NCBI RefSeq assembly: GCF_000745775.1
Contig: NZ_JQJY01000002.1
Location: 558,001-622,000 of the forward strand
Direction: 5' to 3'
DNA: 64,000 bases
From: Flavobacterium sp. ASV13
GTDB taxonomy: Bacteria > Bacteroidota > Bacteroidia > Flavobacteriales > Flavobacteriaceae
Below the pieces are notes generated by a model. The model made no database searches and had not been told where the DNA came from. It saw only the letters and a list, made by a program, of their open reading frames with translations. Positions 1-10,635 of this stretch are shown one piece after another (position 1 is the first letter of the stretch; the number at the start of each line of letters is the position of its first letter). Both the position numbers and the translations under genes were made by a program.

Positions 1-396
1 GTTCGTAATGTTAAATTTTATCCCACAGGGGCGCAAACTGGTGGTGGAGCTTCAAATGACTTTCCAATTTACAGATATGCTGATGTAATTTTAATGATGG
101 CAGAGTGTAATGTGCGTTTAGGAAATCCTACAGCGGCAAAACCTTTTATAGATCAAATCAGACAACGTGCAGGTTTAGATCCTTTGGCTGCAAATCCAAC
201 TCTTGATGATATTTACAATGAAAGAGGTTTTGAATTAAACTGGGAAGGTCACAGAAGACAAGATATGATTCGTTTTGATAAATTTTTATTGGCAAATCAA
301 TTCAGACCAGCTTCTCCTGCTTACAGAAAATTGTTCCCAATTCCAACATCTGCTTTAGATGCAAATCGTGGACTTAAACAAAACCCAGGTTATTAA
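1..396 (+). CDS. SusD/RagB-family glycan-binding lipoprotein, C-terminal fragment
   Basis: The reading frame is open from the first base, so the 5' part lies outside the window and the ATG at 94 is internal. The visible 131 residues match the C-terminal region of SusD-like proteins: a PIYRYADVILMMAEC helix, an ERGFELNWEGHRRQDMIRF stretch close to the family ERxxEfxxEgxRxxDliRw signature, and a C-terminal LFPIP...NPGY ending. SusD proteins are outer-membrane lipoproteins that hand glycans to a SusC TonB-dependent porin. It is followed 14 bases later by a SusE-like gene and then by a GH13 and a GH97 enzyme, which points to alpha-glucan as substrate. Confidence 0.9.
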   Translation, partial: VRNVKFYPTGAQTGGGASNDFPIYRYADVILMMAECNVRLGNPTAAKPFIDQIRQRAGLDPLAANPTLDDIYNERGFELNWEGHRRQDMIRFDKFLLANQFRPASPAYRKLFPIPTSALDANRGLKQNPGY

Positions 397-410
397 AAAC
401 AAAAACTATT

Positions 411-1490
411 ATGAAAAAATATATAAATAAATTATTCGTATTAGGCAGTTTGCTTTTTTTAGCTACTTCCTGCGAAACCGAAGGACAATTAACAACATTA
501 GCAACGGTAACTTTTCCTTCTGCAATTGAAGTTTCATCGAGTACGATTGTACTAAAAGAAGATGTTTCAGATCAACCGGCCTTATTGGTTTCATGGCCAA
601 AAGTAACCTATCCTATTTCGGCTCCGGTTACTTATGCTATACAATTTGATATGCCTAGCGATATCAAAGGAAGCGAAGCTTGGGGAAAAGCCATACGTGT
701 TGTAGCTGGAGAAGATGTTTTAAGCAAATCGTTTACAGGAGCAGAATTAAATAAAATTGTTACCGATTTAGGACTTAAACCTAACGTGGCCGCAGATGTA
801 GTAATTCGTATCGAATCTACAATGGATCATAGAATTTATTCAGACCCAATCATAATTAAAGTAACACCTTACCTGAAAACTGTTGTTATTGGCGAAATAT
901 TTATGCCTGGAAGTTATCAGGGATGGGCTGTAGAAACAGCAGCAGCCTTAACAGAAATCCAAATAGGAGTTTATCAAGGTTATATGACTTTACCTGAGGG
1001 TGCAGGTCCTGTATTTAAATTAAATAGAGGAAGAAACTGGGCTCAATTCTTTGGTGCAGGTGACACAAATGCTGATATGAAAAACATGAGCGACACTGAT
1101 TTCACACTTCCGGGAGCAGGTTCGTACCAAATTAAAGCAAATTTAAATACTTTAAAATGGAGCGCTACGCCTTATTCTTGGGGAATTGTTGGAACTTCAC
1201 AACCTGGCGGATGGGACAATAGTACTCCTATGAGTTACGATCACCAAACTAAAACTTGGAAAATTACGACCAATTTGGTAACAGGAGCACTAAAATTTAG
1301 ACTAAACAATAGTTGGGCTATCAATTATGGACCAGCAGATCCTTCAACGAATACAATTAATTTTGATAACGGAAATGCTTATGATATTCCTGAAGCAGGA
1401 CTTTACGAAGTAACTTTCAAGATTAATGAAATAGATCCTACAAGCAATGGCTATCCAAAAACAGCAACTTGTACGATCGTTAAAAAATAA
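411..1490 (+). CDS. SusE/SusF-like outer-membrane starch-binding lipoprotein
   Basis: A 359-residue protein with a lipoprotein signal peptide ending in the lipobox LATSC (cysteine near residue 21). An N-terminal SusE-type domain (about 35-150) is followed by two similar C-terminal beta-sandwich modules, recognisable by GSYQGWAVETA (about 170) and QPGGWDNSTPMSYD (about 265). The W-rich patterns fit the starch-binding modules of SusE/SusF. Such proteins sit on the cell surface and hold maltooligosaccharides. Its position directly after a SusD gene and before an amylase supports the call. Whether it equals SusE or SusF cannot be decided from the sequence alone. Confidence 0.82.
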   Translation: MKKYINKLFVLGSLLFLATSCETEGQLTTLATVTFPSAIEVSSSTIVLKEDVSDQPALLVSWPKVTYPISAPVTYAIQFDMPSDIKGSEAWGKAIRVVAGEDVLSKSFTGAELNKIVTDLGLKPNVAADVVIRIESTMDHRIYSDPIIIKVTPYLKTVVIGEIFMPGSYQGWAVETAAALTEIQIGVYQGYMTLPEGAGPVFKLNRGRNWAQFFGAGDTNADMKNMSDTDFTLPGAGSYQIKANLNTLKWSATPYSWGIVGTSQPGGWDNSTPMSYDHQTKTWKITTNLVTGALKFRLNNSWAINYGPADPSTNTINFDNGNAYDIPEAGLYEVTFKINEIDPTSNGYPKTATCTIVKK

Positions 1491-1524
1491 TCTAACATTG
1501 TAATAAAGCTAGATTAGTTTGAGT

Positions 1525-1560
1525 GATACCTGCCTTTTTTGAGCGAAAGGCAGGCTATCT
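1525..1560 (+). terminator. Hairpin between the SusE-like gene and the amylase gene
   Basis: An inverted repeat, cctgccttt / aaaggcagg, extended by gata/tatc with one bulge, around a short loop. It is followed only by a short T stretch (tctttc), so it may be an attenuator or mRNA-stabilising hairpin rather than a full terminator, giving lower expression of the enzymes than of the binding proteins. Confidence 0.5.
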
Positions 1561-1595
1561 TTCAACTCTGGATTTATTAAACTAAATCAAACAAT

Positions 1596-2978
1596 ATGAA
1601 ATTTAATATAAAACTCGTTTATACATTTCTGCTGGCTTTGGCATTTGTTTCATGCAGTTCATCTGATGACAATGAAGCAGATCCAGTTTCTCCTTACACG
1701 CAATATGGAACAGCTTTCGAAAAAATGCCAAAAAAGGAAGACGCCATAATTTATCAGGTAAACATTCGTGCTTTTAGTCAGGCTGGAACATTAAAAGGTG
1801 TTCAGGACAGATTAACACAAATTCAGGAACTTGGTGCAAATGTGGTTTATTTAATGCCCGTTTATCCTGTTGGAAAAGTAAAAGCTTCAGGTGAACTTGG
1901 CTCGCCTTATGCAGTTAAAGATTACAAAGCAGTAAATCCTGATTTTGGAACTTTGCAAGATCTTCAGGTTTTGGTCGAAGAAGCACACAAAAAAAACATG
2001 GCTGTAATTCTTGACTGGGTAGCCAATCATACAGCGTGGGATAATTCCTGGATTACACAACATCCAAATTGGTATCAAAAAAATGACAAAGGAGAAATTA
2101 TTATTCCTCCGGGCACAAATTATAATGACGTTGCACAGTTGGATTTCAATAATGCTGAAATGAAAGACGCAATGATCGACGCGATGTCTTACTGGGTTTA
2201 CAATACAAACATTGATGGTTTCAGATGTGATTATGCCGATTTAGTTCCTCAAAACTTTTGGACTGATGCTATAACAAAATTGAGAAAAATCAAAAAAAGC
2301 CAAAACATCTTGATGCTTGCTGAAGGTTCAAAAGCGAGTCATTTTGTTTCTGGATTTGATTACACATTCGGATTTAACTTTTTTTCAGCTTTAGAAAAAG
2401 TCTTTAAAGAAAATAAATCAGCTCTTTCTATTCAGGAGTCAAACGCAACCGAATACGCAACCATTTATAGACCTGAAAACAGAATTGTAAGATACACCAG
2501 CAATCACGACGTTAATCTTGCTGAAGGAACGCCTTACGAGCTTTTTGGAGGCAAACAAGGTTCAATCGCTACATTTGTTGTTGCCGCTTATTTAAAATCG
2601 GTTCCAATGATTTACAACGGTCAAGAAGTAGGATACAACAAAAGAATCAATTATTTTGCAAAAACTCCAATCGACTGGTCTACTGCTGACGCTTCTGTTT
2701 TAGCCGAATACAAAAAAATCATTGCTTTCAGAAATTCCAGCAGTGCTATTAAAAAAGGAACTTATACCGGATATAGCAATGATGCTGTAAGTGCTTTTAC
2801 AATGGTTAACGAAAGTGAAAAGGTTCTGGTTCTTTCTAATTTGACTAGTAGCGCTGTAAAATATCTTGTTTCACCTGCTTTAAAAGCAACTTGGAAAGAT
2901 GCCTTTACAGGAGCTTCAGTTACACTTGGTTCTGATATAACATTACAGCCATTTCAATATTTAGTATTGAAAAATTAA
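1596..2978 (+). CDS. GH13 alpha-amylase family lipoprotein (SusG-like)
   Basis: A 460-residue protein with a lipobox (AFVSC, cysteine about 20), so probably anchored in the outer membrane. The four GH13 conserved regions are visible: region I DWVANH, region II GFRCDYAD with the nucleophile Asp212, region III LAEG with the acid/base Glu243, and region IV TSNHD with Asp305. It should cleave alpha-1,4-glucosidic bonds by a retaining mechanism. It is compact for the family and has a short C-terminal beta domain. It lies between the SusE-like gene and the GH97 gene, so it probably makes oligosaccharides for import by the SusCD pair. Confidence 0.92.
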   Translation: MKFNIKLVYTFLLALAFVSCSSSDDNEADPVSPYTQYGTAFEKMPKKEDAIIYQVNIRAFSQAGTLKGVQDRLTQIQELGANVVYLMPVYPVGKVKASGELGSPYAVKDYKAVNPDFGTLQDLQVLVEEAHKKNMAVILDWVANHTAWDNSWITQHPNWYQKNDKGEIIIPPGTNYNDVAQLDFNNAEMKDAMIDAMSYWVYNTNIDGFRCDYADLVPQNFWTDAITKLRKIKKSQNILMLAEGSKASHFVSGFDYTFGFNFFSALEKVFKENKSALSIQESNATEYATIYRPENRIVRYTSNHDVNLAEGTPYELFGGKQGSIATFVVAAYLKSVPMIYNGQEVGYNKRINYFAKTPIDWSTADASVLAEYKKIIAFRNSSSAIKKGTYTGYSNDAVSAFTMVNESEKVLVLSNLTSSAVKYLVSPALKATWKDAFTGASVTLGSDITLQPFQYLVLKN

Positions 2979-3005
2979 TTCCAATACAGATTTAAATAGA
3001 TCTAA

Positions 3006-5207
<2,202 letters not shown>

Positions 5208-5231
5208 AATTTTGGTTAATTAGTAGTAAGT

Positions 5232-5266
5232 AAAATGGCGCATGAAATTTTCGTGCGCCATTTTTT
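5232..5266 (+). terminator. Rho-independent terminator after the glycan locus
   Basis: aaaatggcgca / tgcgccatttt inverted repeat with an A/T-rich loop and a trailing T run, 25 bases after the GH97 stop codon. Confidence 0.85.
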
Positions 5267-5281
5267 GTTTTATTTTTTTTC

Positions 5282-5329
5282 GCCACGAATTCACAAATTA
5301 ATCTCTAAAATAATTCGTGAATTCGTGGC
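5282..5329. repeat. Intergenic hairpin of the gccacgaattcac family
   Basis: Arms gccacgaattcacaaatta and taattcgtgaattcgtggc are near-perfect inverted complements around a 10-base loop. The same words recur at 52579-52666. It lies between the convergent GH97 and mfd genes and could also terminate mfd transcription. Confidence 0.75.
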
Positions 5330-5338
5330 TATCTTTTT

Positions 5339-8300
5339 TTACTCCTCAAACAATTCCATCAACTCCAAAGCACGTTTTATTGACTTCACATTTTCAAAAG
5401 TCAATAACAAACGTAATCCATTAACGGTTTGTTTTTCTTTCATTTTACAAAGTGAACTTTGTTTTTGAACAAAATTCAAGACATTTCTAAACTTCACCGA
5501 TTGATAATAATCCGATTGTTGGTCTGAAACAAAATAACCAATCATTTTTCCTTGTTTCAGAACTAATTTTTCGATTCCGACTTTCGTTGCAATCCATTTT
5601 ATTCGGATGCTGTTTAATAACGAAACTGCTTGTTTTGGCAATGGTCCGAAACGGTCAATAAGTTTCTTTTCGAATTCCTGTAAACCGGCTTCATCTTTTA
5701 TCGCGCCCAATTCGTTATATAAAACCAAACGCTCTGAAACGTTATTGATATATTCATCTGGGAACAATAATTCGAAATCAGCATCGATTTGAATGTCTTT
5801 TACGTATTCTTTGGTATCGATATCATTTTCTTCCGGATATAAATCTTTGAATTCGTTTTCCTTCAATTCTTCAATCGCTTCGTTCATGATTTTTTGGTAC
5901 GTATCAAACCCAATTTCATTAATGAAACCGCTTTGTTCTCCGCCTAATAAATCTCCCGCACCACGAATTTCAAGATCTTTCATCGCAATGTTGAAACCGC
6001 TTCCTAATTCGCTGAATTGTTCCAAAGCCTGAATACGTTTTCTAGCATCTTCGGTCATAGAAGAATATGGCGGACAAATGAAATAACAGAATGCTTTTTT
6101 GTTGCTTCGCCCTACTCGACCACGCATTTGGTGCAAATCTGATAATCCGAAATTGTTGGCATTATTGATGAAAATCGTGTTGGCATTTGGAACGTCCAAT
6201 CCACTTTCAATAATGGTTGTTGCCACCAAAACATCAAAATCTCCGTTCATAAAACCTAACATCAATTCTTCGAGTTTGGCGCCGTCCATTTGTCCGTGAC
6301 CAATTCCGACTCTAGCATTTGGAACCAAACGCTGAATCATTCCTGCCACTTCTTTTATATTTTCGATTCGGTTATTGATAAAGAAAACCTGTCCGTTTCT
6401 TTGAATTTCATACGAAATCGCGTCGCGAATAATTTCTTCATTAAAACCAACAACATTTGTTTCAATTGGATAACGATTTGGCGGAGGCGTTGTAATTACC
6501 GATAAATCTCGAGCCGCCATTAACGAAAACTGAAGTGTTCTCGGAATTGGCGTTGCCGTTAACGTCAATGTATCAACATTCGCAGCAATCGTTTTCAATT
6601 TATCTTTTACGTTTACTCCAAACTTTTGTTCCTCATCAACAATCAACAAACCTAAGTCTTTAAAAACTACATTTTTGTTTACCAATTGATGTGTTCCAAT
6701 AACGATATCTAGTTTTCCTTCGGCTAAATCTTTTAAAGTTTGCGTTTTTTGTTTTGCCGTTCTGAATCGGTTTAAATAACCAATTGAAACCGGCATATCT
6801 TTCAAACGTTCCGAAAAAGTTCTGTAATGTTGGTACGCCAAAATAGTCGTCGGAACTAAAACAGCAACTTGTTTACTATTATCCACGGCTTTAAAAGCGG
6901 CACGAATCGCAACTTCTGTTTTTCCGAAACCAACATCACCACAAACCAAACGATCCATCGGGCGATCGCTTTCCATATCGGCTTTTACTTCTGCCGTCGA
7001 TTTGGTTTGATCTGGAGTATCTTCATAAATAAACGAACTTTCTAATTCGTTTTGCAAATAACTATCAGGCGCAAATTGAAAACCTTTTTCTAATCTTCGT
7101 TTCGCATACAACTGAATCAAATTGAACGCAATATGTTTGACGCGCGCTTTGGTTTTTTGTTTTAAAACTTTCCAAGCGTTCGAACCTAATTTATAGATTT
7201 TGGGAGGCGTTCCGTCTTTTCCGTTGTATTTGGAAATTTTATGAAGCGAGTGAATGCTGACATAAACGATATCATTATCAGCATAAACCAATTTTATAGC
7301 TTCCTGCGTTTTGCCTTCAACCTGAATTTTCTGCAATCCGCCAAATTTCCCAATTCCGTGATCAATGTGCGTTACATAATCACCAACAGAAAGCGCAGTT
7401 AATTCTTTTAGCGTAATATTTTGCTTCTTCGAATAGCCATTTTTGATGTTGAATTTATGATAACGCTCAAAAATCTGATGATCGGTGTAAGCCGTTATCT
7501 GATTTTCTTCATCAATAAATCCTTGGTATAAAGGCAATACAATTGTATGATATTGTTTTCGGATATTCTCTGAATTGGCTTCATCCAAAGATTCAAAAAT
7601 ATCATGAAAACGTTTTGCCTGAGTGTCATTCGAACAAAACAGATAATTGACATATCCGTTAAAATGATTTTCGCTCAGATTATTCAACAATAAATCAAAT
7701 TGTTTATTGAATGACGGTTGAGGCTGAATGTGAAACTCAAATTTCTTAGTTGTTTTATAAACTGGTCTTGAAGCCAATTCTACAACTGAAAAATCCAAAG
7801 ATCTTTTTATAAATGACGCCTGATTTAAAAACAATTGTTCTGGCGTGGCGTGTTTTATTTCTTTCGATAATTTCTCAAAAGCTTCTTCTGCTCTTGCGAA
7901 TTGTTTGTCCAGCTGACTAAAAAGTCCTTCGGTATTTTGAATGAAAATAACTGTTCTTTCCGCAATATAATCTAAAAAGCTTTCGCGATTTTCCTGAAAA
8001 AGTTTATTTTCAACATTCGGGATAATCGTGATTTTTTTATGTGTCTGAACTGATAATTGGGTTTCAACATCAAAAGTTCGGATGCTGTCTACTTCATTTC
8101 CGAAAAACTCAATTCTGTAAGGATGATCATTTGAAAAAGAAAAAACATCGACAATTCCACCGCGAACTGAAAATTCTCCGGGTTCTGTAATAAAATCAAC
8201 TCTTTTAAATTCGTATTCAAACAAAACTTCGTTAATAAAATCAATCGAAATTTTATCATTTAAAGCTACTTTTAAAGTGTTTTTGTCGAGTTCTCTTCTC

Positions 8301-8704
8301 GTTACTACTTTTTCAAAAAGTGCTTCTGGATACGTAACAATTACCGCTGGTTTTTTTCTGGAATTGATTCGGTTTAAAACCTCAGCGCGCAACAAAACGT
8401 TGGCATTGTCAGTTTCATCAATTTGATACGGACGACGAAATGAAGCGGGATAAAACAAAACATCCTGCTCGCCGATCATTTGCTCCAAATCGTTCAAATA
8501 ATACGCTGCTTCTTCTTTATTGTCTAAAACAACCAAAAAAGGCAATTCGGTTTTCTTAAAAACAGAACGAATTATAAAAGAAACCGAAGATCCTAGCAAT
8601 CCGCTAAGGTTCATTTTTATCTGATTTCCTTCTAGCAGACTTGATGCAATCTGCTCTGCTTTTGGCAAATTGTCGTAGGTAGTATATAAGGCGTTTTTAC
8701 TCAA
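5339..8704 (-). CDS. mfd: Transcription-repair coupling factor Mfd
   Basis: An 1121-residue protein of normal family length. The N-terminal UvrB-homology part is followed by an RNA-polymerase-interacting CarD-like domain (LSVGDYVTHIDHGIGKFGG, about 425-445), then the RecG-like helicase motor with Walker A GDVGFGKTE, the DEEQ box (VDEEQKFGV), TATPIPRTL, and the TRG region with RGRVGRS. It removes stalled RNA polymerase and recruits UvrA for strand-specific repair. The start is a TTG codon that overlaps the TGA of the upstream lipoprotein gene (TTGA). No ATG exists in frame between the preceding in-frame stop and this TTG, and the next Met is at residue 32 inside conserved sequence, so translational coupling is likely. 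Confidence 0.95.
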   Translation of the reverse strand: MSKNALYTTYDNLPKAEQIASSLLEGNQIKMNLSGLLGSSVSFIIRSVFKKTELPFLVVLDNKEEAAYYLNDLEQMIGEQDVLFYPASFRRPYQIDETDNANVLLRAEVLNRINSRKKPAVIVTYPEALFEKVVTRRELDKNTLKVALNDKISIDFINEVLFEYEFKRVDFITEPGEFSVRGGIVDVFSFSNDHPYRIEFFGNEVDSIRTFDVETQLSVQTHKKITIIPNVENKLFQENRESFLDYIAERTVIFIQNTEGLFSQLDKQFARAEEAFEKLSKEIKHATPEQLFLNQASFIKRSLDFSVVELASRPVYKTTKKFEFHIQPQPSFNKQFDLLLNNLSENHFNGYVNYLFCSNDTQAKRFHDIFESLDEANSENIRKQYHTIVLPLYQGFIDEENQITAYTDHQIFERYHKFNIKNGYSKKQNITLKELTALSVGDYVTHIDHGIGKFGGLQKIQVEGKTQEAIKLVYADNDIVYVSIHSLHKISKYNGKDGTPPKIYKLGSNAWKVLKQKTKARVKHIAFNLIQLYAKRRLEKGFQFAPDSYLQNELESSFIYEDTPDQTKSTAEVKADMESDRPMDRLVCGDVGFGKTEVAIRAAFKAVDNSKQVAVLVPTTILAYQHYRTFSERLKDMPVSIGYLNRFRTAKQKTQTLKDLAEGKLDIVIGTHQLVNKNVVFKDLGLLIVDEEQKFGVNVKDKLKTIAANVDTLTLTATPIPRTLQFSLMAARDLSVITTPPPNRYPIETNVVGFNEEIIRDAISYEIQRNGQVFFINNRIENIKEVAGMIQRLVPNARVGIGHGQMDGAKLEELMLGFMNGDFDVLVATTIIESGLDVPNANTIFINNANNFGLSDLHQMRGRVGRSNKKAFCYFICPPYSSMTEDARKRIQALEQFSELGSGFNIAMKDLEIRGAGDLLGGEQSGFINEIGFDTYQKIMNEAIEELKENEFKDLYPEENDIDTKEYVKDIQIDADFELLFPDEYINNVSERLVLYNELGAIKDEAGLQEFEKKLIDRFGPLPKQAVSLLNSIRIKWIATKVGIEKLVLKQGKMIGYFVSDQQSDYYQSVKFRNVLNFVQKQSSLCKMKEKQTVNGLRLLLTFENVKSIKRALELMELFEE

Positions 8705-9300
8705 TTTATTGATAAATTTGGATCTACTTTAGCATTCGGAATTGCTCTTGTTGTATCTAACATTCTTAGGAAATCTTCTTCTCCCTGCTCTTTCGGAATT
8801 TTGGCTTTCTCAACAATTTTATCCATTTGTCTTTCCAATGAAATAATTTCTTTGTTGATTTCACCAATTAAAAAAGTCACTTTATCATCTGGAACGGTAC
8901 TCAGATTGATAAACAATTCCATCATTTTGACTTTGGTAATCAAAATTGAAATTCGGCTTTTTATTGCAGGCTGATTAAGTTCGGTCGGAATATTATTGTT
9001 TAAAGCCAACGCTTTTTTTGAAATCGCTTTTGACTTTTTTTGAAATGCTCCGATTGTTCTTCGCGGTTTTTCTCCAATTTCTTTTAAAAATTCGCGCCAT
9101 TCATTCCATGTGCTCGCATTTTTCTCTGCAGCTTCATTAATTGGCTCATCGATAAAAGTCCAGGCTTTATTTATATTATTGAAGATTTTCTCATTCTTTT
9201 TGGCTACTTTTTGTTGTTCTGCAAGTCGTTTTGCATTTTCATCCTGACAAGATTGCAACACAAAAACCAAAAGTAAAAAAAGAGATATTTTAAATTTCAT
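8701..9300 (-). CDS. Small lipoprotein of unknown function upstream of mfd
   Basis: A predicted lipoprotein of 199 residues, signal MKFKISLFLLL...LQSC with the lipid-modified Cys near residue 18, then a largely helical charged chain (about 30-180). I do not recognise a domain. The ATG at 9312 is also in frame, but a -7 element at 9320-9327 would put the transcript start almost on it, so the second Met at 9300 is preferred. It forms a two-gene unit with mfd through a TTGA stop/start overlap; a functional link to repair is not implied. Confidence 0.75.
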   Translation of the reverse strand: MKFKISLFLLLVFVLQSCQDENAKRLAEQQKVAKKNEKIFNNINKAWTFIDEPINEAAEKNASTWNEWREFLKEIGEKPRRTIGAFQKKSKAISKKALALNNNIPTELNQPAIKSRISILITKVKMMELFINLSTVPDDKVTFLIGEINKEIISLERQMDKIVEKAKIPKEQGEEDFLRMLDTTRAIPNAKVDPNLSIN

Positions 9301-9319
9301 CTGATAAAACATTAAGCTA

Positions 9320-9327
9320 CAAAGTTA
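9320..9327 (-). promoter_or_regulatory. Bacteroidota-type -7 element (TAACTTTG) for the lipoprotein-mfd unit
   Basis: Matches the TAnnTTTG consensus of Bacteroidota primary-sigma promoters on the minus strand, 20 bases upstream of the chosen start. Confidence 0.55.
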
Positions 9328-9593
9328 CAAAGTAAATTTACAATTACGAAGGCTGTTTTTCGCCAAAGATTCTATAATTCTATTAGCGCTGAGAATCATA
9401 AATTAAGATACTTTTTTTTGCGCTTATTATCAATAAAAATGATTTTTAGGAACAATTTTTCAAAGGCACACGAGCACACTCTTGCAGACACAAAGACACA
9501 CCCTTGAAAAAGAGAATTATCCAACAAAAAAACTTTTTCGTTATTGAATTTATAATTTATGATTCTAAAAAACATACGTAATTGCGAAAACGT

Positions 9594-9601
9594 TATATTT
9601 G
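9594..9601 (+). promoter_or_regulatory. -7 element TATATTTG for the threonine dehydrogenase-like gene
   Basis: An exact TAnnTTTG match 20 bases before the ATG at 9622. It lies downstream of an earlier in-frame ATG (9559), which argues against that earlier start. The rest of the 9313-9621 gap is A/T-rich and holds no gene I can support. Confidence 0.6.
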
Positions 9602-9621
9602 TATCTCTAAAAAACTACAAA

Positions 9622-10560
9622 ATGAATCCAAAAATTTTGATCATTGGTGCTTGCGGTCAAATTGGGACAGAATTAACCCAGAAATTGCGTAAGTTATACG
9701 GAACAGAAAATGTAATTGCTTCTGATATTCGAAAATTAAATACTGACGTTGTTAACTCGGGGCCTTTTGAAGTCGTCAATGCTTTAGATTTTAACCAAAT
9801 CGAACATTTGGTTGAAGTGCATCAAATTACAGATATTTATTTGATGGCTGCTCTTTTATCAGCAACGGCAGAAAAAAATCCAGCTTTTGCATGGGATTTG
9901 AATATGAATTCTCTTTTTCATGTTTTGAATTTAGCGAAAGCAAAAAAAATTAAAAAGATTTTCTGGCCTTCAAGTATCGCTGTTTTTGGCCCAACAACTC
10001 CAAAAGAAAATACACCTCAATATACGGTAATGGAACCTTCAACGGTTTACGGAATTAGTAAACAAGCTGGAGAAAGATGGTGCGAATACTATCATAATAT
10101 TTATGGTGTTGATGTTCGCAGTATTCGTTATCCGGGCTTGATCAGCTGGTCTACGCCTCCAGGTGGGGGAACTACAGATTATGCTGTTGATATTTTTTAC
10201 AAAGCAATCGCCGATAAAAAATACGAATGCTTTTTATCATCTGAAACTAAAATGCCGATGATGTATATGGATGATGCAATCGATGCAACAATCAACATCA
10301 TGAAAGCTCCGGTTGAAGAGATCAAAATTCATTCGTCATACAATTTAGCGGCAATGAGTTTTACACCAACTGAAATTGCAACCGAAATCAAAAAACATAT
10401 TCCGGAATTTGAAATTACTTATAATCCAGATTTCCGTCAGAAAATTGCAGACAGCTGGCCAGCAAGTATTGACGACAGTTCTGCCAGAGAAGATTGGAAC
10501 TGGAAACATACTTTTGATTTGGAAACAATGACAAAAGATATGATTGAACATTTGAGTTAA
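9622..10560 (+). CDS. NAD-dependent epimerase/dehydratase-type L-threonine 3-dehydrogenase
   Basis: A 312-residue extended short-chain dehydrogenase. The NAD-binding Rossmann motif is IIGACGQIG (about 5-13), the catalytic Tyr/Lys pair is in VYGISKQAGE, and the serine is in PSSIAVFG. IRYPGLIS followed by TTDYAVDIF closely resembles the short-chain threonine 3-dehydrogenases known from Flavobacterium and Cytophaga relatives. The reaction would be oxidation of L-threonine to 2-amino-3-ketobutyrate in the cytoplasm. A UDP-sugar epimerase is the alternative, but no sugar-nucleotide gene is nearby. The start is fixed by the promoter at 9594. Confidence 0.82.
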   Translation: MNPKILIIGACGQIGTELTQKLRKLYGTENVIASDIRKLNTDVVNSGPFEVVNALDFNQIEHLVEVHQITDIYLMAALLSATAEKNPAFAWDLNMNSLFHVLNLAKAKKIKKIFWPSSIAVFGPTTPKENTPQYTVMEPSTVYGISKQAGERWCEYYHNIYGVDVRSIRYPGLISWSTPPGGGTTDYAVDIFYKAIADKKYECFLSSETKMPMMYMDDAIDATINIMKAPVEEIKIHSSYNLAAMSFTPTEIATEIKKHIPEFEITYNPDFRQKIADSWPASIDDSSAREDWNWKHTFDLETMTKDMIEHLS

Positions 10561-10585
10561 GCTTCAATTATTCTAAAATAAAAAA

Positions 10586-10616
10586 GTCCCGTTTATTAAT
10601 TTAAACGGGGCTTTCT
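10586..10616. terminator. Bidirectional terminator between convergent genes
   Basis: cccgttta / taaacggg stem with A-rich and T-rich flanks on both sides, serving the dehydrogenase (plus) and the M1 peptidase (minus). Confidence 0.8.
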
Positions 10617-10635
10617 TTTTATTCTTTTTTGAAAA

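Noticed and set aside
9461..9510. Word-like stretch cacacgagcacact...gacacaaagacacac
   Set aside because: Short imperfect words without an inverted partner; not enough to call a repeat element.
9559..9621. Upstream ATG start of the threonine dehydrogenase-like gene
   Set aside because: It precedes the TATATTTG promoter box and adds residues not typical of the family; the start at 9622 is better.
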